From Sycobia sp. Sy_11 (Eukaryota > Arthropoda > Insecta > Hymenoptera > Epichrysomallidae): a DNA stretch of 64,000 nt. Of this stretch, positions 1-13,363 are shown in pieces. The notes below the pieces were generated by a model, which ran no database searches, was not told the origin of the DNA, and was given only the letters and a program-made list of their open reading frames with translations. A program made the translations under genes and the position numbers. The DNA is taken from assembly GCA_018907035.1 (NCBI GenBank), contig JACCIC010000002.1:2918501-2982500 (forward strand), written 5' to 3'. Position 1 is the stretch's first letter. Each line of letters starts with the position of its first letter.

Positions 1-1915
1 AAATACGTAGAAACCCTTTAGATGGATTTAAAATTTGGAAAACTTGAGCCAAATTACATTCAATTTACAATATACAATATTCTTAAGGATCTTCTACCTT
101 ATCGGCGGTACAGTAATTAATGAAACTCAGCTCATATCGTTAGATTTAAACACAAAATGATTCGATTCAAATTTCATTCAAGTTCATTCACAAGCAAGAT
201 ATCAATTATTTTCAAATCCCGGCTTTTACACTGGGTCTTATCAAGAATGTCAGTTTCGTCGACAGTATCATGCAATCAAGTAATTGACGATAGAAATTAG
301 ATAAAAAATTTTTATTAGAATGACAATACTGTAAAGTTATTTATTGGTGTTTTAGGAATTATTTATTGAGATTAAGTATCTGAAAAATAATAATGAATAA
401 GAAAAAATATATATTATATGAGAGAACCGTATATTATTGTAACGTCAATCGGTAAAAAAAACAACTGAGGCTATATTTGTGTGGTGACTTTCGCGGCATC
501 TTTAGAAACCTGAATAACGTTAATTTATTGTAGTTTTGTCGACCACATGATCGGTTCAACCGTAAAATAACATGTCACTGGTTGTTACAATTGTTCAAAT
601 ATGACCTAAGTTATAATCAAAAGCGGCATCTAGTATTTTTCGTTTAGAGTTCTTATATTTTTATTTAGGCATATGAGTAAGCGAATTAGACAACAACAAA
701 TCCAGGGCTTTCAATAGTACAGTACTTTTAAGCGATATTATCCTACTTTTTTTCTTAGTTCAGCCAAGAAAATTTCGGCAATGCTGTGTATCTACTCTTT
801 ATGTTATCTCTCCTTGCAATACATATTCACGATGTATTTTAATTACGCGATAAAAAGTCTTACTTGGACGGTCTTTCTCATTCCACGTTACACTGGTCAC
901 AATGTAAACAACAGATTTGTGGTATCTCTAGTTTATTCGTATTAGTAGCAGCAATAGACGTTTCAGTGTGGTAGTATAGTCTTTTCCTACATTTTTATGT
1001 ATAATAATAATATAAGCTTCTTTTTAAAATAATAACACCTCAACGATGGCACATGCTCAAACGTAGTTTATGAGAACTGATGGAACGATCAGTTTGTTTA
1101 AAGTAAAATATTTCACTGAGAGCAAAAGTAAGATGATATAGATTAGAAACAAGTTACTTTTAAAACTATTCGATTTTCTATTATGATAATCGTTCGTATG
1201 CATAAACTACAATGGCTTAAAGTGACCAAAAGGATTCTGAACGAAAAGCACTAGATGTCGCTTATAATTACAACTTAATCGTTACACCTCGAGTGACAGG
1301 CTAATGTACGGTTGGTATAATCATGTGGCCACTATAGAGCAATTAATATAAGATAGATTCTATATTTAGCAAGCATGTGTAATACCTATAGCAATTTTCA
1401 CGCAAAATCAATTACAGATTAAAGTATTTCACCCACGTGAAATACCTTATTCCCATTTCTGGAAATAGTTCTCGGAAGTGCTGCATATGATCATTAAGTA
1501 ATTCACATGATGCTTAACAAATTCTGATAATTTTTTCTTGTTACATGGCATATTGATGTATTTAACCGAATATAACTGATAATATATTAGACAGAAGAGA
1601 ATAGAATTTGGTTTCTCCAAGAAAGTAACTGTTGAACAGTTGAAACGTTTACGATACAGAGTTCAAAGTGACATATCAGCCGACTATCTCTCAATCTCTT
1701 GAATTTGCTTTAAATCTTTTAAATAAAAACGTCTGTTAATTGGTCACTTGTTCAATGTTTCAATTTTTATTAAATTCAGTAAAGACAGCTGGTGGTCTTC
1801 TTCTTTGTCTGAAATAGTAAGCTCTAATGGACCGATGCTTTAGCTTTGCTCTGGCACCCGCTATAATTTTGAAAATTTTTGTGGTGCTTGGGAATGTTTA
1901 GGTAAGCCTAATTAG
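1..1915. other. AT-rich non-coding DNA
   Basis: No frame over 60 codons, no repeat and no RNA gene was seen. The DNA is uniformly AT-rich with scattered short A and T runs. Confidence 0.7.
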
Positions 1916-1984
1916 TTAAAACTGCAGAATGATTGTAGATCTCTCGACTTTACACATAGTATTAAGAAAAATATCAAGACTGAC

Positions 1985-2237
1985 CTGATGATCGCTACTT
2001 ATTGCCGTGTATGTGAGCTGGACACTGTTATCCTCTCGACAAGTAAAACAAGATTCAAGAGTGGGTCGTTCTGCAAGGGGCTCATATATCATGATAAGGC
2101 AATCTACTTTAAAATCCGTGTACATGAGCATTGGATACATTCTGAGTGTTATTCCCGAAGATGGAAATAAGCCATTACATGTCAGAGACGGCTTTGTAAT
2201 CGATTGAGTGTGAAAAGTGTGTTCGATATTACACATG
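1985..2237 (-). CDS. Candidate internal exon, product not recognised
   Basis: A minus-strand frame stays open for about 120 codons from 2281 to 1916, which is long for such AT-rich sequence. Inside it, an acceptor-like TATATATACTCAG ends at 2238 and a donor-like CAG followed by GTCAGT lies at 1985/1984. These would delimit a 253-nt exon that begins with the last base of a codon and ends exactly on a codon boundary. The 84 encoded residues include four cysteines, among them a CFTC pair, and motifs such as LTCNGLFPSSG and MIYEPLAERPTLES. I do not recognise the family. There is no signal peptide or obvious membrane segment. It lies 2.3 kb downstream, in minus-strand direction, of a candidate recursive splice site at 4490. 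The polypyrimidine tract of the acceptor is poor, so chance remains quite possible. Confidence 0.2.
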
Positions 2238-2281
2238 CTGAGTATATATATTATAGAATCTACATTATTGGAATTTCTCAA

Positions 2282-4478
2282 TAGCGACTACATAATTATT
2301 CCGACCATAAAATAGCTTGATGTAGTGGATAAAGTACAGTGCTTGTAAGTGTAAGTTATAATAAATTCGAGGCTGTACTACCATCTGTAAGATAAGGCTG
2401 GGAATCTTTCACTTCACTTACGTATAGATAGATTCCATAGATTTCTGGTAATTAGGGGAGGGTTTATACACTTTTGTTTTGATTATCTTGTCTTTTTCTT
2501 TCATCGTAGTTCACTCCTACACCAAGTTTATTAAATAAAAAATTTAAGAATTTAGATAATTTTTTCCGTCACTTTGCACGGGGCTGCATCTGCGACTGGT
2601 GCCAATAAGCCAGCAACAAGATCGACGAGATAACTTGAATTATGCATGTCGCACTTCGGCTGGTTTCAACGATTCATCGAACGTTATACATCATGCTACT
2701 CTTCTCTCTCTCTCTCTCCCTCCTTTGCTTTTCTCTATCCCGTTTTCGCACAGACCAGCGGACAAGCGATTTGCCGCAGGAGATTTCAATCGACCGTTTG
2801 ATTTTGGGCCGATTGTGTGAATCCAACGGTGGCGGAGAACAATACAGCTCAGATTAAGCCGGGAGCAAGAGAGGGAGAGAGAGAGAGAGAGAGAGAGTAG
2901 TGCTGGAAAACGGAGGAGGAAGACCGAGCGAGCCTGGAGCAATGAAAATTAATATGCGTTTGGCAATAGTTAACGATGGCCGAGAGCAAGGGAGGTCGCT
3001 GTCAGGTGCAGGGGGAGGAGAAGGTGTGCATGGGTGGCTGCCGATCCCCAAATCCCTCCTCGTTCCTCGCTGAGGATATGCGCGCTCGATACAGTTTCCC
3101 GATGGTGTCGACGGTACAGGATTTACCCACGTAGGCGCGCGCAAGCACATCGCCTGATATTCGCGTGTACGCATAGAGCCGCGGGAGTTTTGGGGCCTGC
3201 TTTAATGTACCGGCGATCGCGTTAAACGCTGCCGCTCGGATACGCGGATAAAAAAAAAATGAGAGACGGGGGAGGTAGTAGAGGCAGGCCAGGTGTACTG
3301 GATGAGGCACTGAAATCACGCGAGAGAATCTTTTGGACGATAAAGTGTATTTTAAAAACGAGCGATACCCCTTCACAGGCACACTTCGATATTAGCTGGC
3401 GAAACTAAAAGCTTTTCAAACTAGTCTTAGTATGTCAAATTTCGTATTTAAACTCTTCTCGTTCAAAAGAATCTGGGCAAAAAGCTACTGACTTAAGGTA
3501 CCTGTGCACCAGTTTGAATAACGGTATGTAGACACGTACAGGAAATTTAGGATTGATAATGATTCAATGAGAACAACTAATACTACTAATAGAAAGCTAG
3601 ATTCTATTTTTTATAATAAATGCAATTAGTTTGCTCGTCTTTAAAGAGAATCGGCGAGTGTACTTATCTGCCTAACTATTTTCTTAAATGATTATATGTA
3701 AAAATGTTGGATGTTTATACGATTTACGATATTCTTACAATATTCTTCATTCAAATAATTTCATATACGTATAATTGAATTTATTCCGTACTGTAGACAC
3801 TTTGATCTTATTCTGTAATTCTCATCGAGTTCACGTTGGCAATTTCCATATTAAATCTATACCACGTTCTTAATAATAATATATTACTTTTCCTCAAAGG
3901 GACCAGTCTTCTGCAATCTCTGGATGAATAACCTGAATAAACTAAATAAGAATAAATGAAAAATGAATAAACTAAATAAAAAAATCCGATCATTCGAATT
4001 TAATGGATAAGCAATACAAAAAAATTAAATCTTTGATATAAAGCCAATCAACTTTATCATAAACAGACTCTCACACTTGTGAAATAGTGAAAATCATATC
4101 TTAGAAAAAAAAAATTAAAATAATTATTATATTATGCGTCCATTATAATTCTGGAGGATTTCAAAATTTATATAATAATAAATATAACCATAAGTTTGAA
4201 GTTCATACAATAAACAGCAAAGAATGTACTTCCAAATTAATATGCAAAAAATAATTTGAATCTTATATTATTTTCATGTTGATCAGTTTATGAAAAATTG
4301 TTATAAGATTAATCTTAGTAACAGTGAGCTGAAAATAATCATTTTTCCAATAACTCAATTAAAAAGTGATCAAAATTTATTCGGTTTGAGAATGCTTGAA
4401 TTAATTCAAATTTCTTTAACTGAGATACTTGAAATTTTTTTATACTTACGATAGTGCGTCAAAAGGTTGAAAAAAACT
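2282..4478. other. Non-coding: GC island then AT-rich DNA
   Basis: A GC- and CpG-rich island spans about 2.56-3.25 kb and carries the short CT and GA repeats. Frames inside it are short, overlap on both strands and match nothing known. From 3.4 kb the sequence is AT-rich and featureless. Confidence 0.65.
2868..2897. repeat. (GA)n microsatellite
   Basis: About 30 bp of mostly pure GA within the 2.56-3.25 kb GC island; a short (CT)n lies at 2703-2723. Their opposite purine strands make both flanks of the interval GA-rich in inverted sense. Confidence 0.95.
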
Positions 4479-4520
4479 TTAATTACTCACCTGAAACAGA
4501 AAAAAGACTAATGAAAATAT
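4479..4520 (-). other. Candidate recursive splice site (ratchet point) 1
   Basis: On the minus strand the tract TCTTTTTTCTGTTTCAG, a very strong 3' splice site, is followed with no gap by GTGAGT, a strong 5' splice site. The junction lies between 4491 and 4490. A juxtaposed acceptor and donor defining a zero-length exon is the known signature of recursive splicing in long insect introns, well described in Drosophila. No open frame or transposon homology explains the site. A second example on the same strand lies 36 kb upstream at 40522. The host gene is unknown, and use of the site cannot be shown from DNA alone. Confidence 0.45.
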
Positions 4521-7058
4521 GTAGTTTTTTGCCCATGAACTATTTATTCAGTAATAATATACATTTCATGGTATATAATAGTAATTAATGGAAAAGTGTT
4601 TAATTTTCCCTCCAAGAACAATTTTAAACTTTGCTATTAATCAAAGCAATGCGTAAGTAAATAACATAGTTCAATTAAAATGGTAGTACTGACTTAAAAA
4701 TTTGCCGATACACACCTCTTATGCAATCGTATATTAAAATTCATATTATTGATTAGTATTGTATTGGCAGTGTTTTGAAAATGTAAGGTGACTACAATAT
4801 AATTTGACGTACTGTTGATGACGTATTCGCAGCCTCAAAACCTTACAATTTAATCAAGTCAATAGTTCAAATGCTATTAGATTCTAATAAAATATCGCAA
4901 GTAATTCGGTCTAATAAGAAACACTTATTGAATATTATTGGCAAAATTGACTCGGCGCTATTTAATTAATATATAAAACTTATACTTATGTAAATATCCT
5001 TTGGTATCATATTTAATAAAACTATGCACGTGAAATGTATCAGAAATATGTTTTTTTGCACAAAAACGTGATTTTTGTCATTTTGCCTCTCGAGCTACGA
5101 TTTCATGGCGAGATTTAATGTCCACGTGTTCGCGTTAAAATAAAAGCAAAGCTTGCGGGGGGAAAATTCTCTGCCCGACAGCTCTTTAGTATTTTATGTA
5201 GTTATCATATATAATACGCTTATGACAGGCGCCGGCGTGCTGTAATAATACAAAAATAGGCTAAGAGTGTCTGGCTTACACCGGGTAAGCTCGCGAAAGT
5301 TCCAACCGCCTCTAATCGGGTTAACGTAACAAAACGCATTCCATTTGCTTCCCATTTTATTTATTGCCTTGCATTAATGACGTATGGGCGAATTTTTTCT
5401 TTTCCCTTTTCTTAACGCTTTCGCTCCATCTCTACTTTTGTTTCTCTTTGCAGAAGGAAATGGAAGAGGAAGTGAGAAAGAAAACGGGGATAAAGAAGGG
5501 CTGTTTCATAAAAGAAGGAATCGAGGACGAGGCAATTTATGGAAACTCATTTTATTGATGAAATTGCTTGAATCAGTTGTTAATGATAAGCAACTGAGGC
5601 TGATGAATGTGGAGACTCCATGTACGAGAATATTTCAGTCGAACAGTATATTAGCACACTTTTTCTTATTAAATAAATTAGGACGTACATGGAAATAGAA
5701 AAATAAATTCCCTGCTTTCTCTCTCTCTCTCGTTCGTAAAAAATTAGTTTCTACGACAATAGTTCTGGGAATTATCTTCAATTACAAACTGGAAAATTTT
5801 AGAAATGTTGAAAAAAACGTTTATTTTAGATTTCATATAATAATAGGGAAAAAACAATAAAATTAATAATAAAGCATAAAATAGTTAATATATCAATGCT
5901 TGTTTACATTTTGATAAAATTATGTCGTTCTTAAGAATATCTATAACGATTTTATCCCATCCTTATCCCTCGTGTAAGATATTTAAATTACTTGGAAATA
6001 AAAGTCTCTCTTGTACAGAAAAGATCATAAAAAAACGCTTAATCAGGTTGTATCGGTACGGAATTTACGAAATTCGACGCACAATGATGAAAATATACAC
6101 AAAAATGTTTCGGTTAAAATATCAAGAACGTTCGTTGATTGTTAAGTAAAGATAGCTCTTGTTGTAAAATCATAGATCTGACACACGGAGTCTTAGAGAT
6201 TGTCATTTTCATCGAATGTTGTTGTATGCCATAAACTTACTTAGTAAAGATTGAAACTGGATGAAATTTTTTTTTATTAGAAAAATAATGTGTTTCAAAG
6301 TTACTTACGGATTTTTTTGGTTGAGAATTATTCATTTAACTTAGGTATACGAAAAATCTTCGCGAATAGAAAAAATATGTTTGTCGAACGATGCGGCGCA
6401 CTATATGTAAAATACAAGAAGGCGTCGCATGAAATATTGCATTTAAGCGACAGATTGTCAGATCAGCTAATACCAAAAATAGGACCTACTGTGGTTACTT
6501 AATGCAATTCATACACCAATCGATGACTCCTATCAACTTCAGTCAATAGGGGGGGGGTCGATTTTTCAGAAAGTGGAAAACAGGACGAAAACCGCTTTTT
6601 TATACGGATTACGTCGAAATAAAACGATTCAACGCAATTAATATATGTTTCTGTTTGTATAAAAAACAAATGGAATTTCAAAGAGAATGGCCGTGCCCCT
6701 GCACGATTTCGTTGCGAAAATAATTTTCCGGAAAATGGAAATGGTTATTTTAATGAAATAGTAAAATTATTTTAATGAAAATAGAAGCTTACCGCCGCAT
6801 TCTTACGCAACGTATCTCGAAGTTTTACCCCTCGAGATTAAAAGTGATTTCTTACCTATTCGCATGTTGTTGTTCTTGTTTTTTTTTTTTTTTTTTTGGG
6901 AAAAATCTAATAATGATTACGCACGTGCGAGCGTACACACATTCCTTGACTATACTATTTAACGGTAGTCCAATGCACGCGCGCATCAATCCATCGATCG
7001 AACCTCTTACCTTCAGGAAATTAAGTACGAATTGTCCGAGCCGTCCCCTCGTTTCCTG

Positions 7059-7061
<3 letters not shown>
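4521..7061. other. Mostly AT-rich non-coding DNA
   Basis: A moderately GC-rich patch lies at 5.08-5.35 kb. Frames at 5364-5698, 5922-6149 and 6290-6502 are lysine- and leucine-rich with no recognisable motif, and look accidental. Confidence 0.6.
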
Positions 7062-7156
<95 letters not shown>

Positions 7157-7190
7157 TCTCCCTCTCCTCCTCCTTTTCATTCTCGCTCGC
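7062..7190. repeat. (CT)n microsatellite, about 90 bp pure plus impure tail
   Basis: The CT dinucleotide runs from 7062 to about 7152 and is followed by C/T-rich sequence to 7190. It is one of the two longest CT tracts here. The 172-codon frame crossing it (6775-7293) encodes mainly Leu-Ser repeats and is an artefact. Confidence 0.98.
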
Positions 7191-10100
7191 TTGCTCTCTG
7201 CAATATAATTACAGACGCACCCGCGGAATGTGCGACAATAAGGAAGGCCGGGAGAGTCGTATATGGACTATATATATATATATAGACACATAGAAATACC
7301 CTGCTTTTATTGCTACCGCAGAGAATTTGAATGATGCGCGCGCGAACGCGAACGCGAAAGAGATCAGCGCCGACGGGCCGTGGTGTCGTGGTCGGTCGGG
7401 GCGTGGGAGAGGGTGTGAGAGAGGAAGAGGATCGTCGAGGTAGTTAAAGTAAATATACTCATTGTCGGAGGAAAATTAATTACCGAGTTATTTGGTCGCT
7501 GTTTGGCTTTTAGTTTAGGGACCAGACCTACTTCGAGAGTCGGGGGGGGGAGGGAGGGTTTAAATTTTATCGCGGGCGCGAAAGGATGCGGGGGTGGGGG
7601 AAAGCCCATTGTTTTATAACGCGGCTTGGAGATTCGTTTATTTCGTTCTAATTAATGCTGGCTCCGCCGGTGCGCGCGCGGCCGGCTCTCGGGTCTTTTA
7701 GAAAACTAATTGAAACGATTGTCAAAACGAGCCATTACTTTAGATATTCTACACTTTGTCTTTTATTTGCCACTGGAAAATATCCAAATAGTCGCTGATA
7801 TCTTCAGTGGAATAAGCCCACACAGGGTATTGTTACTATAGTGACACTTTCTAGTTTTAAATAGAGCTATTATTAATAGTTAAAATAATTTTTTATGAAA
7901 TAACCGAGTACTTTTTATCTATTTTAACCTCTCTAATTTACTAACAATCCAAGATTTCAAATTAGCTATTCGGATAGATTGCAAATTTGTTAGTTACGAG
8001 AACACGAGTTAAAGCTAAATGAAATGCCGCAAATAATTATTAAAAAAAATGCATAAGCCTAAGCATGGGCATGGGGTAAATTTTTTTTTTAAACAATTGT
8101 TAAACATAATTGTAATACATTCTAGTCGATAAAACTGAAGCGAAATTCCAATACTCGACGGATCATTGCAAGTCGCCAGGGAATAGATTGAAAGTTCCGT
8201 TTTTTATTTCTAGTACAAAATATACATGAACTGGATCATTTCATATAATAAATTGTTTCGATGTTACAAAACAAAAATCTGAAAGGAATATAAAAGGACT
8301 TTATGATATGTTACGATAGTTTTACTAGTTTTATACGTCGTTTTATTTGATACATATTATTGATATTTCATGAATTTCATTGCTGGTAACGTAGAAAGTA
8401 CGATAAATGGATTTTCTACAGTGAAAGACAATAAATATTTTGTGTTTGCGTGCTGAATCGTAATCTAAGAAAACACAGTTTGGCTAACAGAAATCTTGGA
8501 CAAAAATACATAATTTTATCTCGATAATAAACCAAGTGGATTTAATGCTGCGCATTAATGAACAATTTTTAAGCGAACATCACGTTTCATGATAGTGCAA
8601 AATTTCTTAATCAATGAATTACATTGATAAATGTTAATCTATTGAAGTATGGAATTCTATCCAGTATCTTGTACAAAAATATTAAACAATTTTATTTATA
8701 GAATGTCATTTGTTTTACCGTAAAATAAATTTTTTAATTTACTAAACAAGAATTTTTTAACCAAATTGAAATTGTAAATTGCGAATTAGTAATTCAATCC
8801 CTTAGCATTTCAACTTTGTAATTTGTGAACTCGGTAGTACCCAAGTTATCTTGTCGTTTTCCCTGAGTGAATTCACACGGTTCCCATAAAAAAAAAAAAA
8901 AGGAATAAGAATAAAATATTTTCTCGTGTCCAAAGTAAAAACAGAAAAAGAAACACCAAAAAAAAAAACGAAGAGAAAGAAAACAAAGACCTCGACTTTC
9001 TCGCCTAAAGATGAGAGCTGGAAAGCTGTACAAATGCTCTTGCATTATTTACGTTTAGAATACTCGCGTTGCCGCGAGCGCTTCGCTAAAGCGCCGCCTC
9101 TCTCGTACTTTGTCCCATTCAAAAATGCTCCTTTCACGCCGCCGCGAAGGATGAATAAGGGATTTCGAGATACACAACTGACTAATGAGGTATTATTGGA
9201 ATGCCGAGTATAAATCAATCCCGACGCCAAAAATCCAATGGACGATTTGTGTATAGCAATAATAATCGTATCCACCGTATGCCTGCCACTTCTGGCAGCT
9301 ATATTCAAATCGGTCCCGTTAAGTTTTCGGATTTTAAATGGAAATTAAAATGTTTCAAGTGCGTTTTTGTTCCCTTGTTCGTGCAATGTCACCGAAATTT
9401 TTTTTAAATATACGTAGAGAGTTAAATAAAATTATATTAAACATTTCATAGTTAACTTTCGACAATATGTGAATTTCAAATCGTTCCTATTTTTTTTTGT
9501 TTTGTAAATTGGATACAAGCGATTTTAACAAATTTGCATGCGAAGTGTTTATACATAGGAAATTTGAAATGATTAATATAAAAATTTCACCAACTACTTT
9601 TGTACGTAGTGGCTGTGAAAAATTATCCATTAGTTAATATTGTCAAAATTTGACAATAAATTAGTCACAATTATTTCTTAACTTTTTTTGATAATAGAAT
9701 ATTTCACCTTGCCAAGCTCATCCTATCACACCTGATCTGAAGTCCTGAGCACGGTACCTCGTCAGTTCACCTAAACTATCTGTAATTTTGCATTATTTTA
9801 TTTTCTGTGTATACAATATACATAGTTCGTAGCGTTCGGCGATTATCGAATCGTCTTCCGATGAATTTTGTATTGCATTCATTTAGTTTCCGGCCAACAT
9901 TATTCGATCGGATAACCGCCCAATAATATTCGTTTCCCCTTTCCGACTGCTCCGTCAATTTAATGAAAATCACGTACTATCCACGGTTTTACGACCTTGC
10001 CGCGTAATTTACAAGTCGCCACGGAAGACCAAGGCGTTGGCGGCCCAGCGACGCAACGCCGACCGTTCTTTCCCTTCTGTACGGTTAGCTGAGAGGCAAG

Positions 10101-10341
10101 AGGCGCCGACGGCATTTCACGATAAAAGCGCAAAACGCGCTCGCCGGCGCCAGACTGTCCGTCGCCATATTTTTCGCTTCCTCCCCTCCCCCCTACTCCC
10201 ACCCAACCCGCCATAACGAAGTAGTAAATTCGAGGTATTCTGCCTTCTCTCTTGACTTCCCCGCGTTCGCGTCTCTACCGGCGCGGTGTAATGCAAAAGT
10301 ATACCGAGCGCTATGGCTATATTATGCGCCGAGACACCAGA
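7191..10341. other. Non-coding mosaic
   Basis: GC islands lie at about 7.3-7.7, 9.05-9.3 and 9.85-10.34 kb, separated by AT-rich DNA. A 19-bp palindrome (ATTGTCAAA, one base, TTTGACAAT) lies at 9639-9657. No gene was recognised. Confidence 0.6.
7542..7558 (+). other. G-rich tract (possible G-quadruplex)
   Basis: G9, a, GGG, a, GGG in a GC-rich island. It can supply four runs of three G with one-base loops. Confidence 0.6.
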
Positions 10342-10359
10342 GCGCGCGCGCGCGCGCGC
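10342..10359. repeat. (GC)n alternating tract
   Basis: Alternating G and C for about 17 bp, a potential Z-DNA stretch. Similar tracts lie at 15187-15202, 47182-47197, 47870-47882 and 54579-54597, all inside GC islands. Confidence 0.9.
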
Positions 10360-10447
10360 CTGCTCTTCGACTGCTCGAAATTATAAATGCGACTTTGGAC
10401 CGAGGTACCGTCGTTGACCTCGAATGGAAATTGTTATAAATGTCGGC

Positions 10448-10475
10448 GGGTGCGGGGGGAGGGCGGGGGGGGGGG
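10448..10475 (+). other. G-quadruplex-forming G-rich tract
   Basis: The order is GGG-tgc-GGGGGG-a-GGG-c-G11, which meets the four-run rule (G3 or more, loops of 1-7). A C-rich tract at 10606-10619 is its rough complement 130 bp away. Folding is predicted from sequence only. Confidence 0.75.
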
Positions 10476-10808
10476 CACGACGCTTTGCGAACTGCTTGCT
10501 ACCGGGCTTTGGGGATACGCTCTCGAATGGGCTGTTTTGCGTAAATTAGACGCCTCTGGTTTTTGGTGGCAGCTATAAGGTAGGACGCGGCTCCTCGGGA
10601 AAGTCTCCCCCCCACCCCCGGTTACGGATTCAAATATTATCATTCCTTAGCGCGTATTGATTCTGCTTTTAAGGGAAGAAATCTTTATATTTAAATTTTG
10701 GCATAAGTCTTTTGCATATACTGACTCTGGCGGATAATTATTCAGATTTGGAATGAAAATTGAATTTCAACGAATTCGGAAGACGAGCTTTATTGCGCAC
10801 AGATTCGA

Positions 10809-10841
10809 GGGAGGGAGGGAGAGAGAGAGAGAGAGAGAGAA
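10809..10841. repeat. (GGGA)n-(GA)n microsatellite
   Basis: Three GGGA units lead into about 22 bp of GA repeat, at the boundary between a GC island and AT-rich DNA. Confidence 0.95.
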
Positions 10842-12647
10842 CATAGTCAAAAATTTCACAATACATTTACTATACGGGAAAAAATTTAGGTAATTTTAAA
10901 TGGAAGCGTATGTTCATTAGAGAAACTATATACATATAATATATCAATTATTTTATTATGTTACATAGTAGCGTATACAATATTATTTTGTTTTTAACAT
11001 TATCATCTCTATTTTTTTTTCATTATATATATTCATATAAATTCAGCTTTTTAAGAAGTGATATGAGTCGAAGTGTCTTAAACATTTCCTTATTCTGCAG
11101 GGAATTTTATTTTTTTAGGACTTTCCTTTTTGTTTTCTCACACAATTATTATATGTTGAACTGTTATTTTTAGATTACGTTTTTCACATTTTGGCATCAA
11201 ACGATCCACCCATATTACATGCAATAAAATAGTGCATTTCAACGTAAACATGCTTCCATAATACTACGCCAGTCCGATCTAATATGAGTATGCGTTGACT
11301 ATATAATTTAAAATTCTGTGATCTATTTTGTTCATAAAGTGATGATAAAAGTTAGTTAAGAGCACATAGTTGATGCATTAACTTCAGAATGTAAACGCAA
11401 AGTGCAGAAATCATTTGGAGAAAAAAATCATCGAATGCCCAAAAGAGTGTTAAGAACCCGTATACTAGTTTAAACAATTATTTGTTTTAACTAGTAGATT
11501 TTTTATTTAATCAAAGTAATGACTGTATGTAATTTTTTGAACTATCTGTATTTCAACAAGTAAATAGGATCAATAAGAGAATTCAATAATAAGCATAAAA
11601 AATGAAATAGAGTCAGCCTGGCGGCCAGCGTATTTATAAAAGTATCGATTAGTATGAAGTCTGGGAAGCAAATTAGAAGTCCACCGGCCCTCATTAAAGT
11701 ACTCGACGTCGACCTTTTTCGGTCCAGGCGTCTGCCTCGTGAAGCCACTTAATGCAGGCATATTTAAAAAGCAGTGGGGGGGAGGAGAGAGTGAAAAATT
11801 GATTGACAGCAAAGTTTATTGGGCTTTGGGGTTATTACCCTGTATTGCAAAAAAAGAAGATTTACAAAAAAAAACAATACAATAATCTTAAATTTAAGCA
11901 TAAACTTAAATAATAAAATTAGAAAACAAAATATTGAAAGATTACAAATTGTTGAAATGTTGAAGGTACAGAAAAATCGCTGAGAAATACTTTGAATAAT
12001 ACGAAAACTAACTGAAGTAATCTAAGTGGAAAATTAAATGTTAAGATTCAGTGATAATAAAAAAAGCATGTTTCTATACAAGTACAAATAATAGCAATCA
12101 CGACAACATAACAAACTAGATCGTATTTCAAGAATTGACAACCAAATTGTTCTCCTACACTTAATGAATCCAAGTTTGATTCACAGCAAGGAGAAGGAAA
12201 AGAGTTATTCTTTAAATGTAGGAATATTTTCTAGGGAGAAAAATTTGAGTCACATTCACGAGCTAGCAGAGGGAAGGTTTCTAAAATCAAGGATTTTTTT
12301 TCATAATAGTAACAGGTTTGAAACTAACTCTTATTGGTATGTCAAATATCAGAATTTGAGAATTATCCTTAAAAAGAAAATAAAAATAAAATTCCTTTCA
12401 AAGATAAATTATTTCATCAATGTCGAGTGAAGTACAAGATTTAACAGAGGTTATCATATGTTGAAAGTCGTTTTTTTTTTAAGGAAGAAACTTCTTCAAC
12501 ATCCGTAGGCTATAGAACAAACCTTTAATATTATGTAAAGATAAACTAATACTTTACGTAAACTAAGTCGTTTTTGAAAAGATTTTCTATTAGAATTAAT
12601 AAATAATCGCAGAAGCAAATTGTAGCGTGCTTTCAATGGAAAACTCG

Positions 12648-12652
<5 letters not shown>
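10842..12652. other. AT-rich non-coding DNA
   Basis: Long AT-rich stretch with only accidental frames (for example 10958-11173 and 12164-12430). A small GC-richer patch lies at 11.61-11.76 kb. Nothing is identifiable. Confidence 0.65.

Positions 12653-12704
<52 letters not shown>
12653..12704. repeat. (AG)26 microsatellite
   Basis: Pure AG repeat at the left edge of a GC-richer island (12705-13090). Both strands give artefactual frames (Arg-Glu or Leu-Ser repeats). Confidence 0.98.
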
Positions 12705-12705
<1 letters not shown>

Positions 12706-13363
12706 CCAGCAGCAGGAAGCACAACAGCTCTCCCGAGTCAAGTTATTTTGCTTTACAAAGAGGGAGCAGAGAACCCGAATCGTTTCAAATTCACCTTGCG
12801 CTGCATAATGCATGCAGGCGAGTTCCCCGCTGCGCAAAAGAGCCCTTCACAGCCTACAAGGAGTCGGGCGACGTGTCGCCGTTCACTTATACCGTTTAGT
12901 CGCTGGAATATATAGCTAGGGTCTCTACCGAGGAGCGCGCGTTTAGGGCAAACGAACCGTGAAGACTAACGAGGGGTTGCCGGTTATACCGAATGATCTT
13001 GGTAATTGATACCACGGAGGAAGCATATATTTTCTTGCATGCGTTTATAATCCACCGCATACAAGCGCGGGATTGGTCGCTAAGGGTGGATAAGGGGTTG
13101 ATTTCTCTGCGTAAAAATTAGATATCAGTTTTCTTACAGCTACGAGTGCTCCTAACTGAACTCAGTACACTGAAATACAACATTTTTTTAATATCTAATT
13201 AAATATTTTCTTATTTGGTGCCAAATATAATATTTTCTTAAATTAAAAACATATTGACTAGATTAAGGACGACGCGGTTTGATTTAAGTGGACTCTTCTT
13301 GCGTCAAGTAAATACTTTATTCATTAAAAAAGATACTTTCTCAATTTAAGAAGCTTTCTCGTT
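12705..13363. other. GC-richer non-coding DNA upstream of mariner relic 1
   Basis: GC-richer to about 13.09 kb, then AT-rich. No homology to the missing mariner N-terminus or to a terminal inverted repeat was seen. Confidence 0.6.

Noticed and set aside
6775..7293. 172-codon plus-strand frame
   Set aside because: Most of its length is the translated CT microsatellite.
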